Positions 42,297 through 51,419 of a stretch of 64,000 nucleotides of DNA are shown piece by piece. Both the position numbers and the translations under genes were made by a program. A model generated the notes under the pieces. It saw only the letters and a program-made list of their open reading frames with translations. It searched no databases and was not told the origin of the DNA. Within the stretch, counting starts at the first letter, position 1; every line of letters starts with the position of its first letter. This DNA comes from Lactobacillus sp. Its GTDB lineage: Bacteria; Bacillota; Bacilli; Lactobacillales; Lactobacillaceae. The stretch lies in NCBI GenBank assembly GCA_022641965.1, contig JALCDX010000001.1, positions 1 to 64,000 of the forward strand, written 5' to 3'.

Positions 42297-44551
42297 GAAG
42301 TTGGCTCCTTTAACTGATAAGAAAATTTGTCCTGCTGAAAAGCACTGTATGTCCAGCTAATCATACCACATTCTGCTGTATTATCAGCTGACAGACCTAG
42401 CTGCTGCAAGGTTTTAATCGTTTCTGGGTGCGGGTGTCCATAACGATTATTAACCCCAGCAGAAATAAACACTCGGCGCGGATGCACCGTTTTTAAAAAT
42501 TGGGGATCTGAAGCAGTTTTGCTGCCATGATGTCCTAGTTTAAGATAGTCAGCCGCTACTCCAGAATTAGCCAAGACACGCTCATGTGCTTGATCCAAAT
42601 CTCCAGTAAAGAGCCAAGTCCTATGCGGAAATTTAGCCAGCAAACATAAAGAATCCTCATTGCTGCCGGGTCCAGGCTTTCGCGGCCACAAAACCTGCAT
42701 TTGCAACTCTTTGCTTAACTGCAAATGATCACCGGCTAACAATGGATGAAGCTGTGTAGATGAATGCAAACCAACAAGTTTTCGCCTGAAAGCCGGATTT
42801 TTGTCCAACCCAGCGCCAAAATACATATGATCAACCGGTATTGCCTTAAGCAACTCTCGCAAATCACCGATATGATCAGCATCTTGATGAGACAAAAAGA
42901 CTCCGTCCAGTTTAGCGATGCCTTGGGCTTTAAGATAAGGCAGAGTCGTCTGCAGCACTTGTGCAGAGCGCTTTTTACGCTTGCCAAAATTAAGACGTCC
43001 GCCAGTATCGATTAAATATGCTTTGCGCCGACCAGGGGTGGTGAGCAAAATGCTGTCACCTTGTCCAACGTCAATAAAAGTTACTTGTCCATTCACTGGA
43101 AAATGCAAATTTAAAAAGCAGAGCACATAAAGCAGCCAGGGCCATCGCCAGTATTTATGCTTAACTGGCAGCTGCCAAAGCAGCCAATACACTGTTAGCC
43201 CCGTTAACAAGGCCGTCTGCCACCAATTAATTTGTCCAAAGGCTAGCCAGCCCAGCTGCGTTTTGGCCAATTCGGCCAGCAAAGCCTCACTGCCAGCTAA
43301 CAGCCACTCACACCAGGGCATTAAAAATGGCAGAAGCCCCAAAAAAGTTAGCGGCATTACCCAATAATTAAAATATGGCACGATCATTAGGTTAAACAGG
43401 CAAGTTAGAAAATTCAGGCCATAGAAATTGGCTAATAAAACTGGAGCGATGAGCAAATTAAGACAGATGCCCCGCTGCCACTTAGGCAGCTGCTCTACCA
43501 ATTGCAATCCCCAAGTCAGCAAATATGATAGCTGCGCGCCAACATTCAAAAATAAGCGGGGCTGCAGCAGCAAATGCAAGCAAAGCGTTAGTCCCAACAA
43601 ATCACAAGCCGGCAGCGTCCACCGCCGAAAACGGCTGATTTTTTTCAAGCCATAGCTAATACCTGCTCGAACAAAGCCGGGCTGCCAGCCGCTTAAAAAG
43701 ATGCCTGCTGCTAACCAACAAACACAAACACCAGTAACTTCTTCTTCGGTAAAATGCAGGCGGTACCCTACTGCAGAAATAAGCAGGCAATACAAACTCA
43801 CATGCAATCCGGATAAGCTTAACAGATGCACCACGCCTAACTGGCGATAATTATCCTTAACCGCCAGTTCATCATCAGCTTTAGCTAGCAATAATTCACT
43901 AGCAAAAAAGCGCAAGTAATTCGGCAGCTTTTGCAAATATTGCTGCAAATTAAATTTAAGTCGATGTGGCCAAGGATAATTTACTGCTAATATTTGCGCA
44001 TTGCTTAATTTAACCTGCGTTTTAATATTTTGTCCTAAGCTATAACGCTGATAATCGAACTGGCCACGATTTCGCGGAGGAGCGATTGGCGATATTTCAC
44101 CTTCCCACGTTGGCAGACAAACTGCTCCCTTTTTTAGCATTCGCTGCGTACGCTGATCCGCCTGACCATAAACACGCACTTTCACCCCGTTTTGATGGGC
44201 CAACCCGCGCATAAAGTTGTCTTCAACTGCAATTTCATCGGGATAAATCAACAGCGGCTGGTTCTGTTGCAGATCCCCGAGCTGATTAAATTGAAAACTG
44301 CCTAACACGAGCAAGCAGCTAATAATGAGCCAAGGATGCTTAAATTTCAGCCAAGCAAAAACAATCGCCACTAAACAAAGCAGGCAGCTAAAAAACCACT
44401 GCTGCCAGCTGCCAACTCTTAAAAAAGCAAATGAAACAAGTCCGCTGCTCAATCCAGACCAAAAAAGCAGCCCAGGTTTATAACGCCAATTGGTCTTTGA
44501 AACCGGCGAAAGTTTTCTCGCCAATGCCTGAAACTTCGGTGATTTCTTCAA
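42293..44551 (-). CDS. comEC: ComEC/Rec2 competence DNA channel protein
   Basis: About 752 residues. N-terminal membrane helices and an OB-fold region, the Competence domain (about 210-460; VHLLSLSGLHVSLYCLLIS), and a C-terminal metallo-beta-lactamase domain (FIDVGQGDSILL, LSHQDADHIGD, LKLGHHGSKTAS). ComEC imports single-stranded DNA across the membrane. The start is uncertain: the TTG at 44551 follows AAGGGCGG and would overlap comEA by 74 nt. Intact as far as seen. Confidence 0.9.
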   Translation of the reverse strand: MKKSPKFQALARKLSPVSKTNWRYKPGLLFWSGLSSGLVSFAFLRVGSWQQWFFSCLLCLVAIVFAWLKFKHPWLIISCLLVLGSFQFNQLGDLQQNQPLLIYPDEIAVEDNFMRGLAHQNGVKVRVYGQADQRTQRMLKKGAVCLPTWEGEISPIAPPRNRGQFDYQRYSLGQNIKTQVKLSNAQILAVNYPWPHRLKFNLQQYLQKLPNYLRFFASELLLAKADDELAVKDNYRQLGVVHLLSLSGLHVSLYCLLISAVGYRLHFTEEEVTGVCVCWLAAGIFLSGWQPGFVRAGISYGLKKISRFRRWTLPACDLLGLTLCLHLLLQPRLFLNVGAQLSYLLTWGLQLVEQLPKWQRGICLNLLIAPVLLANFYGLNFLTCLFNLMIVPYFNYWVMPLTFLGLLPFLMPWCEWLLAGSEALLAELAKTQLGWLAFGQINWWQTALLTGLTVYWLLWQLPVKHKYWRWPWLLYVLCFLNLHFPVNGQVTFIDVGQGDSILLTTPGRRKAYLIDTGGRLNFGKRKKRSAQVLQTTLPYLKAQGIAKLDGVFLSHQDADHIGDLRELLKAIPVDHMYFGAGLDKNPAFRRKLVGLHSSTQLHPLLAGDHLQLSKELQMQVLWPRKPGPGSNEDSLCLLAKFPHRTWLFTGDLDQAHERVLANSGVAADYLKLGHHGSKTASDPQFLKTVHPRRVFISAGVNNRYGHPHPETIKTLQQLGLSADNTAECGMISWTYSAFQQDKFSYQLKEPTS

Positions 44552-45140
44552 TTTTCTTAAAACCGCCCTTTTGCTCGCGATAGCTAATAATTTGCTCCGC
44601 TTTCTTTTCGCCGATACCAGTTAATTTTTGCAGCTCTTCTTTGCTAGCACTATTTAAATGCACCTTTCCAGTTTCTCCGCTGGTAGCAGAGCTGGCGTTG
44701 GCCGAGGAAGATTGATTGGAATTTACGACTGTGCTTGCGTTAGTGTCAGCTTCCTTCTCCCCTTGATAAGGAATGTAAATCTTATCTTGATCTCGTAAAA
44801 CAACAGAGCGATTGATAGCTTTTAGTGCGGCTTTTTGATCTAAACCTCCTGCTGCTTCGATCAAATCGGACATTCTAGCCCCTTTTTTCAAAGTATAAAC
44901 ACCTTGATCCTTAACTGCTCCGGCTATATCGCAAGTTACGTATGGTCTAGTTTTTGTTTGATGAGACGTTTTTTTAGTTGTCCGCATTTGCGGCTGCTGC
45001 GTAATAACTGGTTCTCTCTTTGCTTGCCGAACAGAACGCTGATTGAACATCCAGCCAACCAGCAAAAACAAACCTAAGCCAGCAATCATTAACCAGCTGC
45101 GATGTTCCAGCACCCAATTTTTTCCTTTTTCAAAATTCAT
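44478..45140 (-). CDS. comEA: ComEA competence DNA-binding protein
   Basis: 220 residues. One transmembrane helix (about 14-30), a SLBB domain (about 68-120; CDIAGAVKDQGVYTLKKGAR), a Ser/Asn/Thr-rich linker, and a C-terminal double helix-hairpin-helix (about 158-220; LNSASKEELQKLTGIGEKKA). It is the surface receptor that binds double-stranded DNA for uptake. AGGAGG precedes the ATG. Confidence 0.94.
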   Translation of the reverse strand: MNFEKGKNWVLEHRSWLMIAGLGLFLLVGWMFNQRSVRQAKREPVITQQPQMRTTKKTSHQTKTRPYVTCDIAGAVKDQGVYTLKKGARMSDLIEAAGGLDQKAALKAINRSVVLRDQDKIYIPYQGEKEADTNASTVVNSNQSSSANASSATSGETGKVHLNSASKEELQKLTGIGEKKAEQIISYREQKGGFKKIEEITEVSGIGEKTFAGFKDQLAL

Positions 45141-45171
45141 AGCAATTAATCCCTCCTAACTTTATATACGC

Positions 45172-45201
45172 AAAAAGCCTCAGCATTTAACTGAGGCTTT
45201 T
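45172..45201 (-). terminator. Terminator of the ftsW-ylbG-rsmD-sepM operon
   Basis: The minus strand has AAAAGCCTCAG, loop TTAAATG, CTGAGGCTTTT, then TGC. It separates sepM from comEA. Confidence 0.9.
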
Positions 45202-45222
45202 GAAATTTATTGCTTTTATTCC

Positions 45223-46251
45223 CTACTTTTCTAAATAGGCAACTGCATCTTCAAATTTTGCCACTGGCACAATTTTCATCTTACTGTGAATTCGACGGGC
45301 AGTCCGCTTAGCTTCCGCATAGTTGGTGGCTTTTTTCTTCATGCCAGGCAATTTTTGAGTTGGGGCAAAGAAAATCTTAGCTCCTGCCCGATCAGCAGCA
45401 ATTACCTTTTTATCAACGCCGCCGATAATGCCCACTTTTCCTTGAGCATCAATCGTACCTGTACCCGCAACTTTACGCCCGCGGGTCAAGTTTTTGCCGG
45501 TTAGCGATTGGTAAGCAGTCAGCGAAAACATTAATCCAGCTGAAGGGCCACCAATACTGCCCGCGTTGATTTTAATCTTAGGCGTAAATGTCACCTGGGT
45601 CCGATCGACTAATTCAACCCCTAAACCAGGCTTGCCTGTACTTTTTACCTTGCAGATCTTGCCAGTCGCTTGTTTTGTTTTACCGTGATGCCAATATGTA
45701 ATCGAAACTTTATCTCCAATTTTTTGCTTGCGCAAATATGACATCATTGCTGGCGTCGATTTGAAGTGCTGACCATTGATTTTAATAATGGTATCGCCAA
45801 CGCTCAATTTATGTTTAAAACTTGAGCCCGCCAGCAAATCCAGCACGTAAATGCCCAAGTATTTCATTTTTAGATGACGACCGGCCTTTTTAGCTGCATA
45901 ATACAAAGCATTATTTTGACTAGTGGTCATGTAATAGTGCTGCAAAAGTTCATAGCTTTTAGTTGATTGCCCTGCTAACAGTTCTTGCTTGCTAACCCGG
46001 CTTTCATCCGAGCGTAAAAAGCTGAGACCATAATCAAGCAAACCTGCAGGGCGCTCTGCGACCGTGAGCATATAAAAATGAGAATCTGGCTTGCCTGCTT
46101 TGCTAGTCATCAATTCGCTGACCTTTTGAGCAGTTCCTGGCGATTCAATATAATAATTAGTTGGCCAAACAGAAATGATGATGACTGCTAGCACAATTAA
46201 GAGCCAAACTAACCAGCGTTTGCGTTTAACTGAATGTTTTTCTTTATTCAA
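45223..46251 (-). CDS. sepM: SepM-like PDZ domain Lon-type membrane protease
   Basis: 342 residues. N-terminal transmembrane helix (about 13-30), PDZ domain (about 125-200), and a Lon/S16 proteolytic domain with Ser237 in GGPSAGLM and Lys281/282 in GGVDKKVIAA. The YlbL/SepM group processes membrane or secreted peptides; in streptococci it trims the competence peptide CSP. Start is TTG at 46251 behind AAGGAGC, inside rsmD's end. The usual coaD gene is absent from between rsmD and sepM. Confidence 0.88.
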   Translation of the reverse strand: MNKEKHSVKRKRWLVWLLIVLAVIIISVWPTNYYIESPGTAQKVSELMTSKAGKPDSHFYMLTVAERPAGLLDYGLSFLRSDESRVSKQELLAGQSTKSYELLQHYYMTTSQNNALYYAAKKAGRHLKMKYLGIYVLDLLAGSSFKHKLSVGDTIIKINGQHFKSTPAMMSYLRKQKIGDKVSITYWHHGKTKQATGKICKVKSTGKPGLGVELVDRTQVTFTPKIKINAGSIGGPSAGLMFSLTAYQSLTGKNLTRGRKVAGTGTIDAQGKVGIIGGVDKKVIAADRAGAKIFFAPTQKLPGMKKKATNYAEAKRTARRIHSKMKIVPVAKFEDAVAYLEK

Positions 46252-46252
46252 G

Positions 46253-46810
46253 CTAATCAGCTCCTTGATAGCGGTAGAACCACAGCTGCGTCCGTCCTAA
46301 TTGATGGTGCAAAACTAGCGAGAATCCATCTGGGGTTGTCAAATTGGTCCCCTGATCAGTTTCACCAACTACAATTGCGCTAGCTTTTAGCAGCTGCAAA
46401 GAATTAAGCAGTTCCAAGATTTGGCTGATTTGCTGCTTAGCATAAGGCGGGTCCAAAAAAACCAAATTGAATTGCTCTGAGCGAGCCTGTAGCAGTTTTA
46501 AGGCCTGCCGATCACGCAAATTAAGCACTGTAAAACGATCAGCTTCGTTAGTTAGTGCCACATTTTTTTTGATTATTCGACAAGCAGCGCGGCTTAAATC
46601 AACCAATACAGCTTGATCCATTCCTCGAGAAACTGCTTCAATGCCTAAAGCTCCACTGCCTGCATATAAATCAAGCACTTGACCACCTTGAAAAAATTGA
46701 CCTAAAGAATTAAATAGCGACTCCTTGACTTTGTCGCTGGTCGGACGAGTTGCCTGACTATTTAACGTAGCTAGACGGCGTTTAGCATATTTGCCTGCAA
46801 TAATTCTCAA
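46253..46810 (-). CDS. rsmD: 16S rRNA (guanine(966)-N(2))-methyltransferase RsmD
   Basis: 185 residues. Class I methyltransferase with VLDLYAGSGALGIEAVSRG (SAM-binding) and FLDPPYAK (catalytic DPPY). MRIIAGKYAKRRL at the start is typical of RsmD. It methylates G966 of 16S rRNA. It overlaps the YlbG gene by four nt and leaves one nt before the sepM start. Confidence 0.94.
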   Translation of the reverse strand: MRIIAGKYAKRRLATLNSQATRPTSDKVKESLFNSLGQFFQGGQVLDLYAGSGALGIEAVSRGMDQAVLVDLSRAACRIIKKNVALTNEADRFTVLNLRDRQALKLLQARSEQFNLVFLDPPYAKQQISQILELLNSLQLLKASAIVVGETDQGTNLTTPDGFSLVLHHQLGRTQLWFYRYQGAD

Positions 46811-47142
46811 ACTCGCAAATCCTCGTTTTCTGCTCGTAAGCGCTCAGCTTCTTGGGCTAGCGACTGCATCATCTTTGTTTGATAATCAGCTTCAAAGTGC
46901 AAATCATCACGTTTGGACACAATTGCTTTCTTCACAAATGGCAAATGATTTACTTCTTGGCAAATGTGTTCAGCATCTGTTTGATTAACGTACATAATCA
47001 AGTAATGCTGGCGCGTTGAATAATACACAATGTCGCCGAACTTGCGCAGCCGCCGCTGATCGCCGCCACGATTTAGCCAAACAATTAAATCAATCCGTCT
47101 GGTTAGACCAGCCGCGGAAAATTGTTCATTAACTTTGCTCAT
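46807..47142 (-). CDS. ylbG: YlbG family protein (DUF2129)
   Basis: 111 residues. VNEQ..GLTRRIDLIVWLNRGGDQRRLRKFGDIVYYSTRQHY (in pieces, residues 3-47) is typical of YlbG/DUF2129, a small alpha-beta protein of unknown function found beside rsmD in Firmicutes. The C-terminus forms a short coiled coil (AQEAERLRAENEDL). Four-nt overlaps on both sides couple it to ftsW and rsmD. Confidence 0.87.
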   Translation of the reverse strand: MSKVNEQFSAAGLTRRIDLIVWLNRGGDQRRLRKFGDIVYYSTRQHYLIMYVNQTDAEHICQEVNHLPFVKKAIVSKRDDLHFEADYQTKMMQSLAQEAERLRAENEDLRV

Positions 47143-48332
47143 CCTACCAGACCTTTCTCAAATACTAGCCGCCGCTCATTGGCAGCGATATTCAAAACCA
47201 GCGCAACGCCAGCCGTCAGCACAATCATAGACGAACCGCCATAGCTGATAAATGGCAACGTAACCCCTGTTATTGGCAGCAAACCTAAAACACCGCCGAT
47301 GTTGAACAAAGCTTCCGTGAAAATCATGGTAGCTACGCCAAAACAAACTAAAGCGTCAAATTGGTCAACCGCGTGAACGCCAACTTCAGTAATCCGCCAA
47401 ATCATGAAAAACAGCAAGCCGATTACGCCAATTGCTCCGACAGAGCCCATTTCCTCAGAAATGATCGATAAAATAAAGTCGGTATAAGGTTCAGGCAAAT
47501 AGCCACGCTTTTGCATGCTGTTGCCAATCCCCAAACCAAAGAGCTTACCATTGTGAATTGCATAGTACGAATTAACCAGCTGGGCCCCGCCACTGCGCTC
47601 CAATTTAAATGGGTGTGCGAACGCCAGTAAGCGCCGAAATTGGTATGAACTTTGCAAAAATTTAGGGTTCCAGGCCAAAACAATGGCTACTAAGCCAAAT
47701 ACTAGCAAGGTTAAAATCAGCAGCCAAGGCAAAACAATGCGGCTTGGAATACCAGATACGGAATACATCACAACGACAATCATGAACAAAATGGCGGACC
47801 CGCCAAAGTCAGGTTCCAGAATAACCAGTAAAATTGTCACTGCGCAAATAATTGTGGGGCCTGACAGGTTCTGCCAAATCTGGCCCGGAACAAATTTGCC
47901 ATCCCGTCGCGACAGGACAAAAGCCAGGTAGGTTACCAAAGAAAGCTTCGCTACTTCCAGCGGCTGAATATTAATAAAACCCAAGTTAATCCAGCCAACA
48001 GCCCCGTTAACGGCAGCAGCATTGCCGCGAAGCAGCTTGACAATGACCAAATACAGGAGCATTAAAGTCGTGAAAAGCAGAAAGAAGAAGGCAAAGCGGC
48101 GATTTTTGAAGACATCCAATTTCAGGGCAAAGATGGGAATCCCGAAAATTAAGACCGCGGCCACCACATAAATACCTTGTCTGATTGCATAAGTGGCAGG
48201 AGAAAAGCCATTAACTTGCAAAATATTTGAAGAGGCCGAATAAACCATAATGATGCCTAAGATCACCAGCACCAGGTATGGGATTAAAATACCGTAATCT
48301 AACAATTGAAGCTTTTTGCGCACTGTCTTCAT
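47139..48332 (-). CDS. ftsW: FtsW/RodA/SpoVE family peptidoglycan glycosyltransferase
   Basis: 397 residues, about ten transmembrane helices. SEDS motifs: the GFINIQPLEVAKLSLV segment, the long extracytoplasmic loop with GAQLVNSYYAIHNGKLFG, and GVTLPFISYGGSSM near the C-terminus. SEDS proteins polymerise glycan strands with a partner PBP. Position next to ylbG favours FtsW (division) over RodA. It has an extended -10 promoter and heads the ftsW-ylbG-rsmD-sepM operon. Confidence 0.92.
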   Translation of the reverse strand: MKTVRKKLQLLDYGILIPYLVLVILGIIMVYSASSNILQVNGFSPATYAIRQGIYVVAAVLIFGIPIFALKLDVFKNRRFAFFFLLFTTLMLLYLVIVKLLRGNAAAVNGAVGWINLGFINIQPLEVAKLSLVTYLAFVLSRRDGKFVPGQIWQNLSGPTIICAVTILLVILEPDFGGSAILFMIVVVMYSVSGIPSRIVLPWLLILTLLVFGLVAIVLAWNPKFLQSSYQFRRLLAFAHPFKLERSGGAQLVNSYYAIHNGKLFGLGIGNSMQKRGYLPEPYTDFILSIISEEMGSVGAIGVIGLLFFMIWRITEVGVHAVDQFDALVCFGVATMIFTEALFNIGGVLGLLPITGVTLPFISYGGSSMIVLTAGVALVLNIAANERRLVFEKGLVG

Positions 48333-48359
48333 CCATCCTATATGTTATTAAACGTTCTT

Positions 48360-48368
48360 ATTATAGCA
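48360..48368 (-). promoter_or_regulatory. ftsW operon promoter (extended -10)
   Basis: The minus strand has TGCTATAAA (TGn plus TATAAA), 28 nt before the ftsW ATG and just past the typA terminator. No good -35 is seen. Confidence 0.5.
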
Positions 48369-48379
48369 CGTGCGCCAAC

Positions 48380-48413
48380 AAAAAAAGCCCGCTCACCAAA
48401 GTGATTGGGCTTA
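48380..48413 (-). terminator. Terminator of typA
   Basis: The minus strand has AAGCCC(AA)TCAC, loop, GTGA(GC)GGGCTT with an internal 2x2 bulge, then TTTTTT. Confidence 0.78.
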
Positions 48414-48420
48414 AAATTCA

Positions 48421-50265
48421 TTAATTTTCTGTCCGAGCGCGACGCTTGTCGGCTTTCTTTCGTTGAGAAGTGTTCAAAATCTTCTTCCGTAGCCGTAAGC
48501 TTTTTGGAGTAACTTCACAGTACTCGTCATCATTCAAAAATTCAATTGCTTCTTCCAAGGTTAACGTCTTTGGCGTCTTGATGGCAGCGGCATGATCTTT
48601 ACCAGCAGCCCGCGTGTTGGTCAGGTTCTTGCCTTTAGTAACGTTAACGGCGATATCGCGTTCACGTGAAGACTCGCCCACGATCATGCCTTCATAGACT
48701 TCAACCCCAGCACCAATAAACAACTGACCACGCTGTTCAACTGATTGCAAAGAGTAAGTTGTTGATTGGCCTTGGTTGATCGAAACTAGCGCACCATTGC
48801 GACGACCAGCTGACCAGTTTTTGACAACTGGCTTGTATGAATCAAAAGTATGGTTCATGATACCATAGCCACCGGTTTGTGACATAAACTCATTGTTGTA
48901 GCCGATCAAACCACGTGTTGGCACCAAAAAGTCAATTCTCGTTTCCCCATTGCCGTTAGGCGTCATGTTCTGCATTTCGCCTTTGCGTTGGGACAGGGAA
49001 TCAATGACTGAACCAACATATTCGTCTGGCACATCAACTTGCACGTTTTCAAATGGTTCGCACTGCTTGCCATCGATTTCTCGATAGATAACCTTTGGAC
49101 GAGACAATTGCAGTTCAAAGCCTTCACGGCGCAATTCTTCAACCAAAATTGACAAGTGCAATTCACCACGGCCTGAAACGGTCCAAGCATTTAATTGGTC
49201 TGTTGGCTCAACTTTCAGTGAAACATCAGTCCGCGTTTGCCGTACTAAGCGATCTTCCAGCTTCTTCGGGGTAACTTTATCGCCTTCACGACCAGCAAAT
49301 GGTGAATCATTAGCAACAAAGTCCATTTGCAAAGTTGGCGGATCAATATGCAGCGGCGGCAAAGCTTCTGGGTGCTCAGCGCTGGCAATAGTTTCGCCAA
49401 CGAAAATGTCATTAATGCCAGAAATAGCAATGATATCTCCAGCCTTAGCTTCTTTAATTTCGTTGCGCTTCAAGCCAAAGTAACCGAACAGTTTCGTAAC
49501 CCGAAAGTTTTGTTTGGAACCATCCAGCTTCATCACGGTAATGTTGTCGCCAACTTTTACTTGGCCACGGTAAATCCGGCCAACCCCAATTCGGCCAACA
49601 TAGTCATCCCAGTCCAGCATGGTAATTTGGAATTGCAGCGGTTCATCTGAGTTATCAACTGGTGCAGGAATATTTTTGACAATGGTGTCAAAAATTGGCT
49701 TCATTGTGTGTTCTTGACTAGCCGGATCGTCATCGTAGCTGGAAGTACCATTCAAGGCACTAGCATAAACAACTGGGAAGTCCAGCTGCTCGTCATCGGC
49801 ACCTAATTCGATGAATAATTCCAAAACTTCATCCAAAACTTCAGCTGGACGAGCACCAGGACGATCGATTTTGTTGATGACAACGATTGGCTTAACGCCT
49901 GCTTCCAAAGCTTTCTTTAAAACAAAGCGTGTCTGCGGCATCGTACCTTCATAAGCATCGACCAACAGCAATGCGCCATCAACCATATGCATGATCCGTT
50001 CAACTTCACCGCCGAAGTCGGCGTGGCCTGGGGTATCCAAGATATTAATCGTTGTATCGCCATATTTAACGGCCGTGTTCTTGGACAAAATAGTAATGCC
50101 CCGTTCACGCTCAATTGCATTTGAGTCCATGGCCCGATCTTGAATTTCCATGTGCTCTGGCAAAGTATCAGATTGTTCTAGCAATTGGTTAACTAACGTT
50201 GTCTTACCATGGTCGACGTGCGCGATAATGGCAATATTTCTAATATCCTCTCTTCTCTTTGGCAA
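48421..50265 (-). CDS. typA: GTP-binding protein TypA/BipA
   Basis: 614 residues. Translational GTPase: [20 protein letters not shown] and [10 protein letters not shown], then EF-G-like domains 2, 3 and 5 and the TypA-specific C-terminus ([21 protein letters not shown]). It binds the ribosome and supports stress and cold growth. The frame opens 14 codons earlier at a GTG, but those codons contain the Shine-Dalgarno GGGGAGG. I therefore use TTG at 50265 ([10 protein letters not shown]). Confidence 0.94.
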   Translation of the reverse strand: MPKRREDIRNIAIIAHVDHGKTTLVNQLLEQSDTLPEHMEIQDRAMDSNAIERERGITILSKNTAVKYGDTTINILDTPGHADFGGEVERIMHMVDGALLLVDAYEGTMPQTRFVLKKALEAGVKPIVVINKIDRPGARPAEVLDEVLELFIELGADDEQLDFPVVYASALNGTSSYDDDPASQEHTMKPIFDTIVKNIPAPVDNSDEPLQFQITMLDWDDYVGRIGVGRIYRGQVKVGDNITVMKLDGSKQNFRVTKLFGYFGLKRNEIKEAKAGDIIAISGINDIFVGETIASAEHPEALPPLHIDPPTLQMDFVANDSPFAGREGDKVTPKKLEDRLVRQTRTDVSLKVEPTDQLNAWTVSGRGELHLSILVEELRREGFELQLSRPKVIYREIDGKQCEPFENVQVDVPDEYVGSVIDSLSQRKGEMQNMTPNGNGETRIDFLVPTRGLIGYNNEFMSQTGGYGIMNHTFDSYKPVVKNWSAGRRNGALVSINQGQSTTYSLQSVEQRGQLFIGAGVEVYEGMIVGESSRERDIAVNVTKGKNLTNTRAAGKDHAAAIKTPKTLTLEEAIEFLNDDEYCEVTPKSLRLRKKILNTSQRKKADKRRARTEN

Positions 50266-50285
50266 GAAAGATTCCTCCCCATAGC

Positions 50286-50310
50286 TAAAAACTGTGACTT
50301 CGGTCACAGT
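50286..50310 (-). promoter_or_regulatory. Terminator-like hairpin in the typA leader
   Basis: The minus strand has ACTGTGAC, loop CGAA, GTCACAGT, then TTTT. It lies between the promoter (50354-50382) and the Shine-Dalgarno, so it could attenuate typA. No upstream gene needs it as a terminator, because def is divergent. Confidence 0.65.
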
Positions 50311-50353
50311 CGTGTTTCTGCTGCCAATGAAGCCACTTAATTACATTCAAGGA

Positions 50354-50382
50354 ATTTTAGCAAAAAAACCTGTGCAGGTCAA
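50354..50382 (-). promoter_or_regulatory. typA promoter
   Basis: The minus strand has TTGACC, a 17-bp spacer ending in TGC, then TAAAAT: a near-consensus promoter with an extended -10. Confidence 0.85.
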
Positions 50383-50404
50383 TCATCATCCTACTTAAGT
50401 CATA

Positions 50405-50413
50405 TGCTATGAT
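50405..50413 (+). promoter_or_regulatory. def promoter (extended -10)
   Basis: TGCTATGAT on the plus strand, 36 nt before the def ATG. The -35 is poor. Confidence 0.5.
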
Positions 50414-50449
50414 AAATTGTGAATTTACCTAATTAAAAGGAGCAAAAAA

Positions 50450-51004
50450 ATGATTTTAATGCATGATATTGTGCGGGACGGCGATCCTGTCCTCAGAAAA
50501 GTTGCTAAACCGCTCACTTTTCCTTTGTCTGAACATTACCAACAGCTAGCTAAAGATATGATGGAATATCTAGTCAATTCGCAAGACCCGCAAATTGCTA
50601 AAAAGCATCAATTACGCGCTGGCGTGGGCTTAGCCGCCCCGCAAGTTGGCGAAAGCGTGCAGATGGCTGCCTTGCTAGTTCCGGATGATAAAGGCAATAT
50701 CATTTTCAAGGATGTTTATGTTAACCCAACGATCGAAGCCGAATCGGTTAGACAGGCTTGCCTTGAAGAAGGCGAAGGCTGCTTGAGCGTTGACAAGGTC
50801 ATTGATGGTTTCGTGCCGCGGCCTGACAAGCTGACTATCCACTATTACACAGTTGATGGCCAAGAAAAAACCATCAAGTTAAAAGATTACCCAGCGATTG
50901 TTTCCTCTCACGAAATTGACCACTTGCAAGGACATTTATTCTACGATCGCATCAATGCAAGCGATCCTTTCGATTTGCCAGAAAATACAGTGGTTATTTC
51001 CTAA
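50450..51004 (+). CDS. def: Peptide deformylase
   Basis: 184 residues. The three PDF motifs are intact: GVGLAAPQV (58-66), EGCLS with metal ligand Cys111, and HEIDH (154-158). It removes the formyl group from nascent N-termini. The insertions fit the Gram-positive type II enzyme. AAAGGAG lies seven nt before the ATG. Monocistronic with its own terminator. Confidence 0.97.
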   Translation: MILMHDIVRDGDPVLRKVAKPLTFPLSEHYQQLAKDMMEYLVNSQDPQIAKKHQLRAGVGLAAPQVGESVQMAALLVPDDKGNIIFKDVYVNPTIEAESVRQACLEEGEGCLSVDKVIDGFVPRPDKLTIHYYTVDGQEKTIKLKDYPAIVSSHEIDHLQGHLFYDRINASDPFDLPENTVVIS

Positions 51005-51032
51005 AAAAGCTAAAACTATTTATTTTTATCAT

Positions 51033-51058
51033 AGCCGATCAACCGAGCGGCTTTTTAT
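51033..51058 (+). terminator. Terminator of def
   Basis: AGCCG, 10-nt loop, CGGCT, then TTTTATAT. The stem is short. Confidence 0.65.
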
Positions 51059-51176
51059 ATTATCAACCAGCCTTGAATATGTTAAAATTTTGTTTAGCTT
51101 TAGAATAAATTTGTTTATTCTGTTTTGTTCGTTTTTATTCCGACAAAAATTAATTTTTAAAAAGGAGTTACAATTT

Positions 51177-51419
51177 ATGATCTACAAAGTTTTGTACCAA
51201 GAAAACAAAATTGTTAACCCGCGTCGTGAAACCACGAAGACCTTATTTATGGAGGCTGACAACGTGGTCGAAGCACGGACCTTGGTTGAAGACAATACCC
51301 CCTACAACATCGAACTGATCCAAGAATTGACTGGCAATTCTTTGGAATATGAAAAGGAACACGCTGATTTCAAATTAACCGAGTTCCCAAAAGATAAGAA
51401 GTCCAATAGTGAAGATTAA
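51177..51419 (+). CDS. rpoY: RNA polymerase epsilon subunit
   Basis: 80 residues, [20 protein letters not shown] with [20 protein letters not shown]: the RpoY (DUF1447) family, a small accessory subunit of Firmicute RNA polymerase. The frame is open far upstream, but AAAGGAG lies 10 nt before the ATG at 51177. It overlaps rnjA by 11 nt, the conserved rpoY-rnjA pair. Confidence 0.93.
   Translation: MIYKVLYQENKIVNPRRETTKTLFMEADNVVEARTLVEDNTPYNIELIQELTGNSLEYEKEHADFKLTEFPKDKKSNSED

Noticed and set aside
50898..51176. Long upstream extension of rpoY starting inside def
   Set aside because: It overlaps the def terminator and lacks a Shine-Dalgarno; the ATG at 51177 has AAAGGAG and gives the standard RpoY length.
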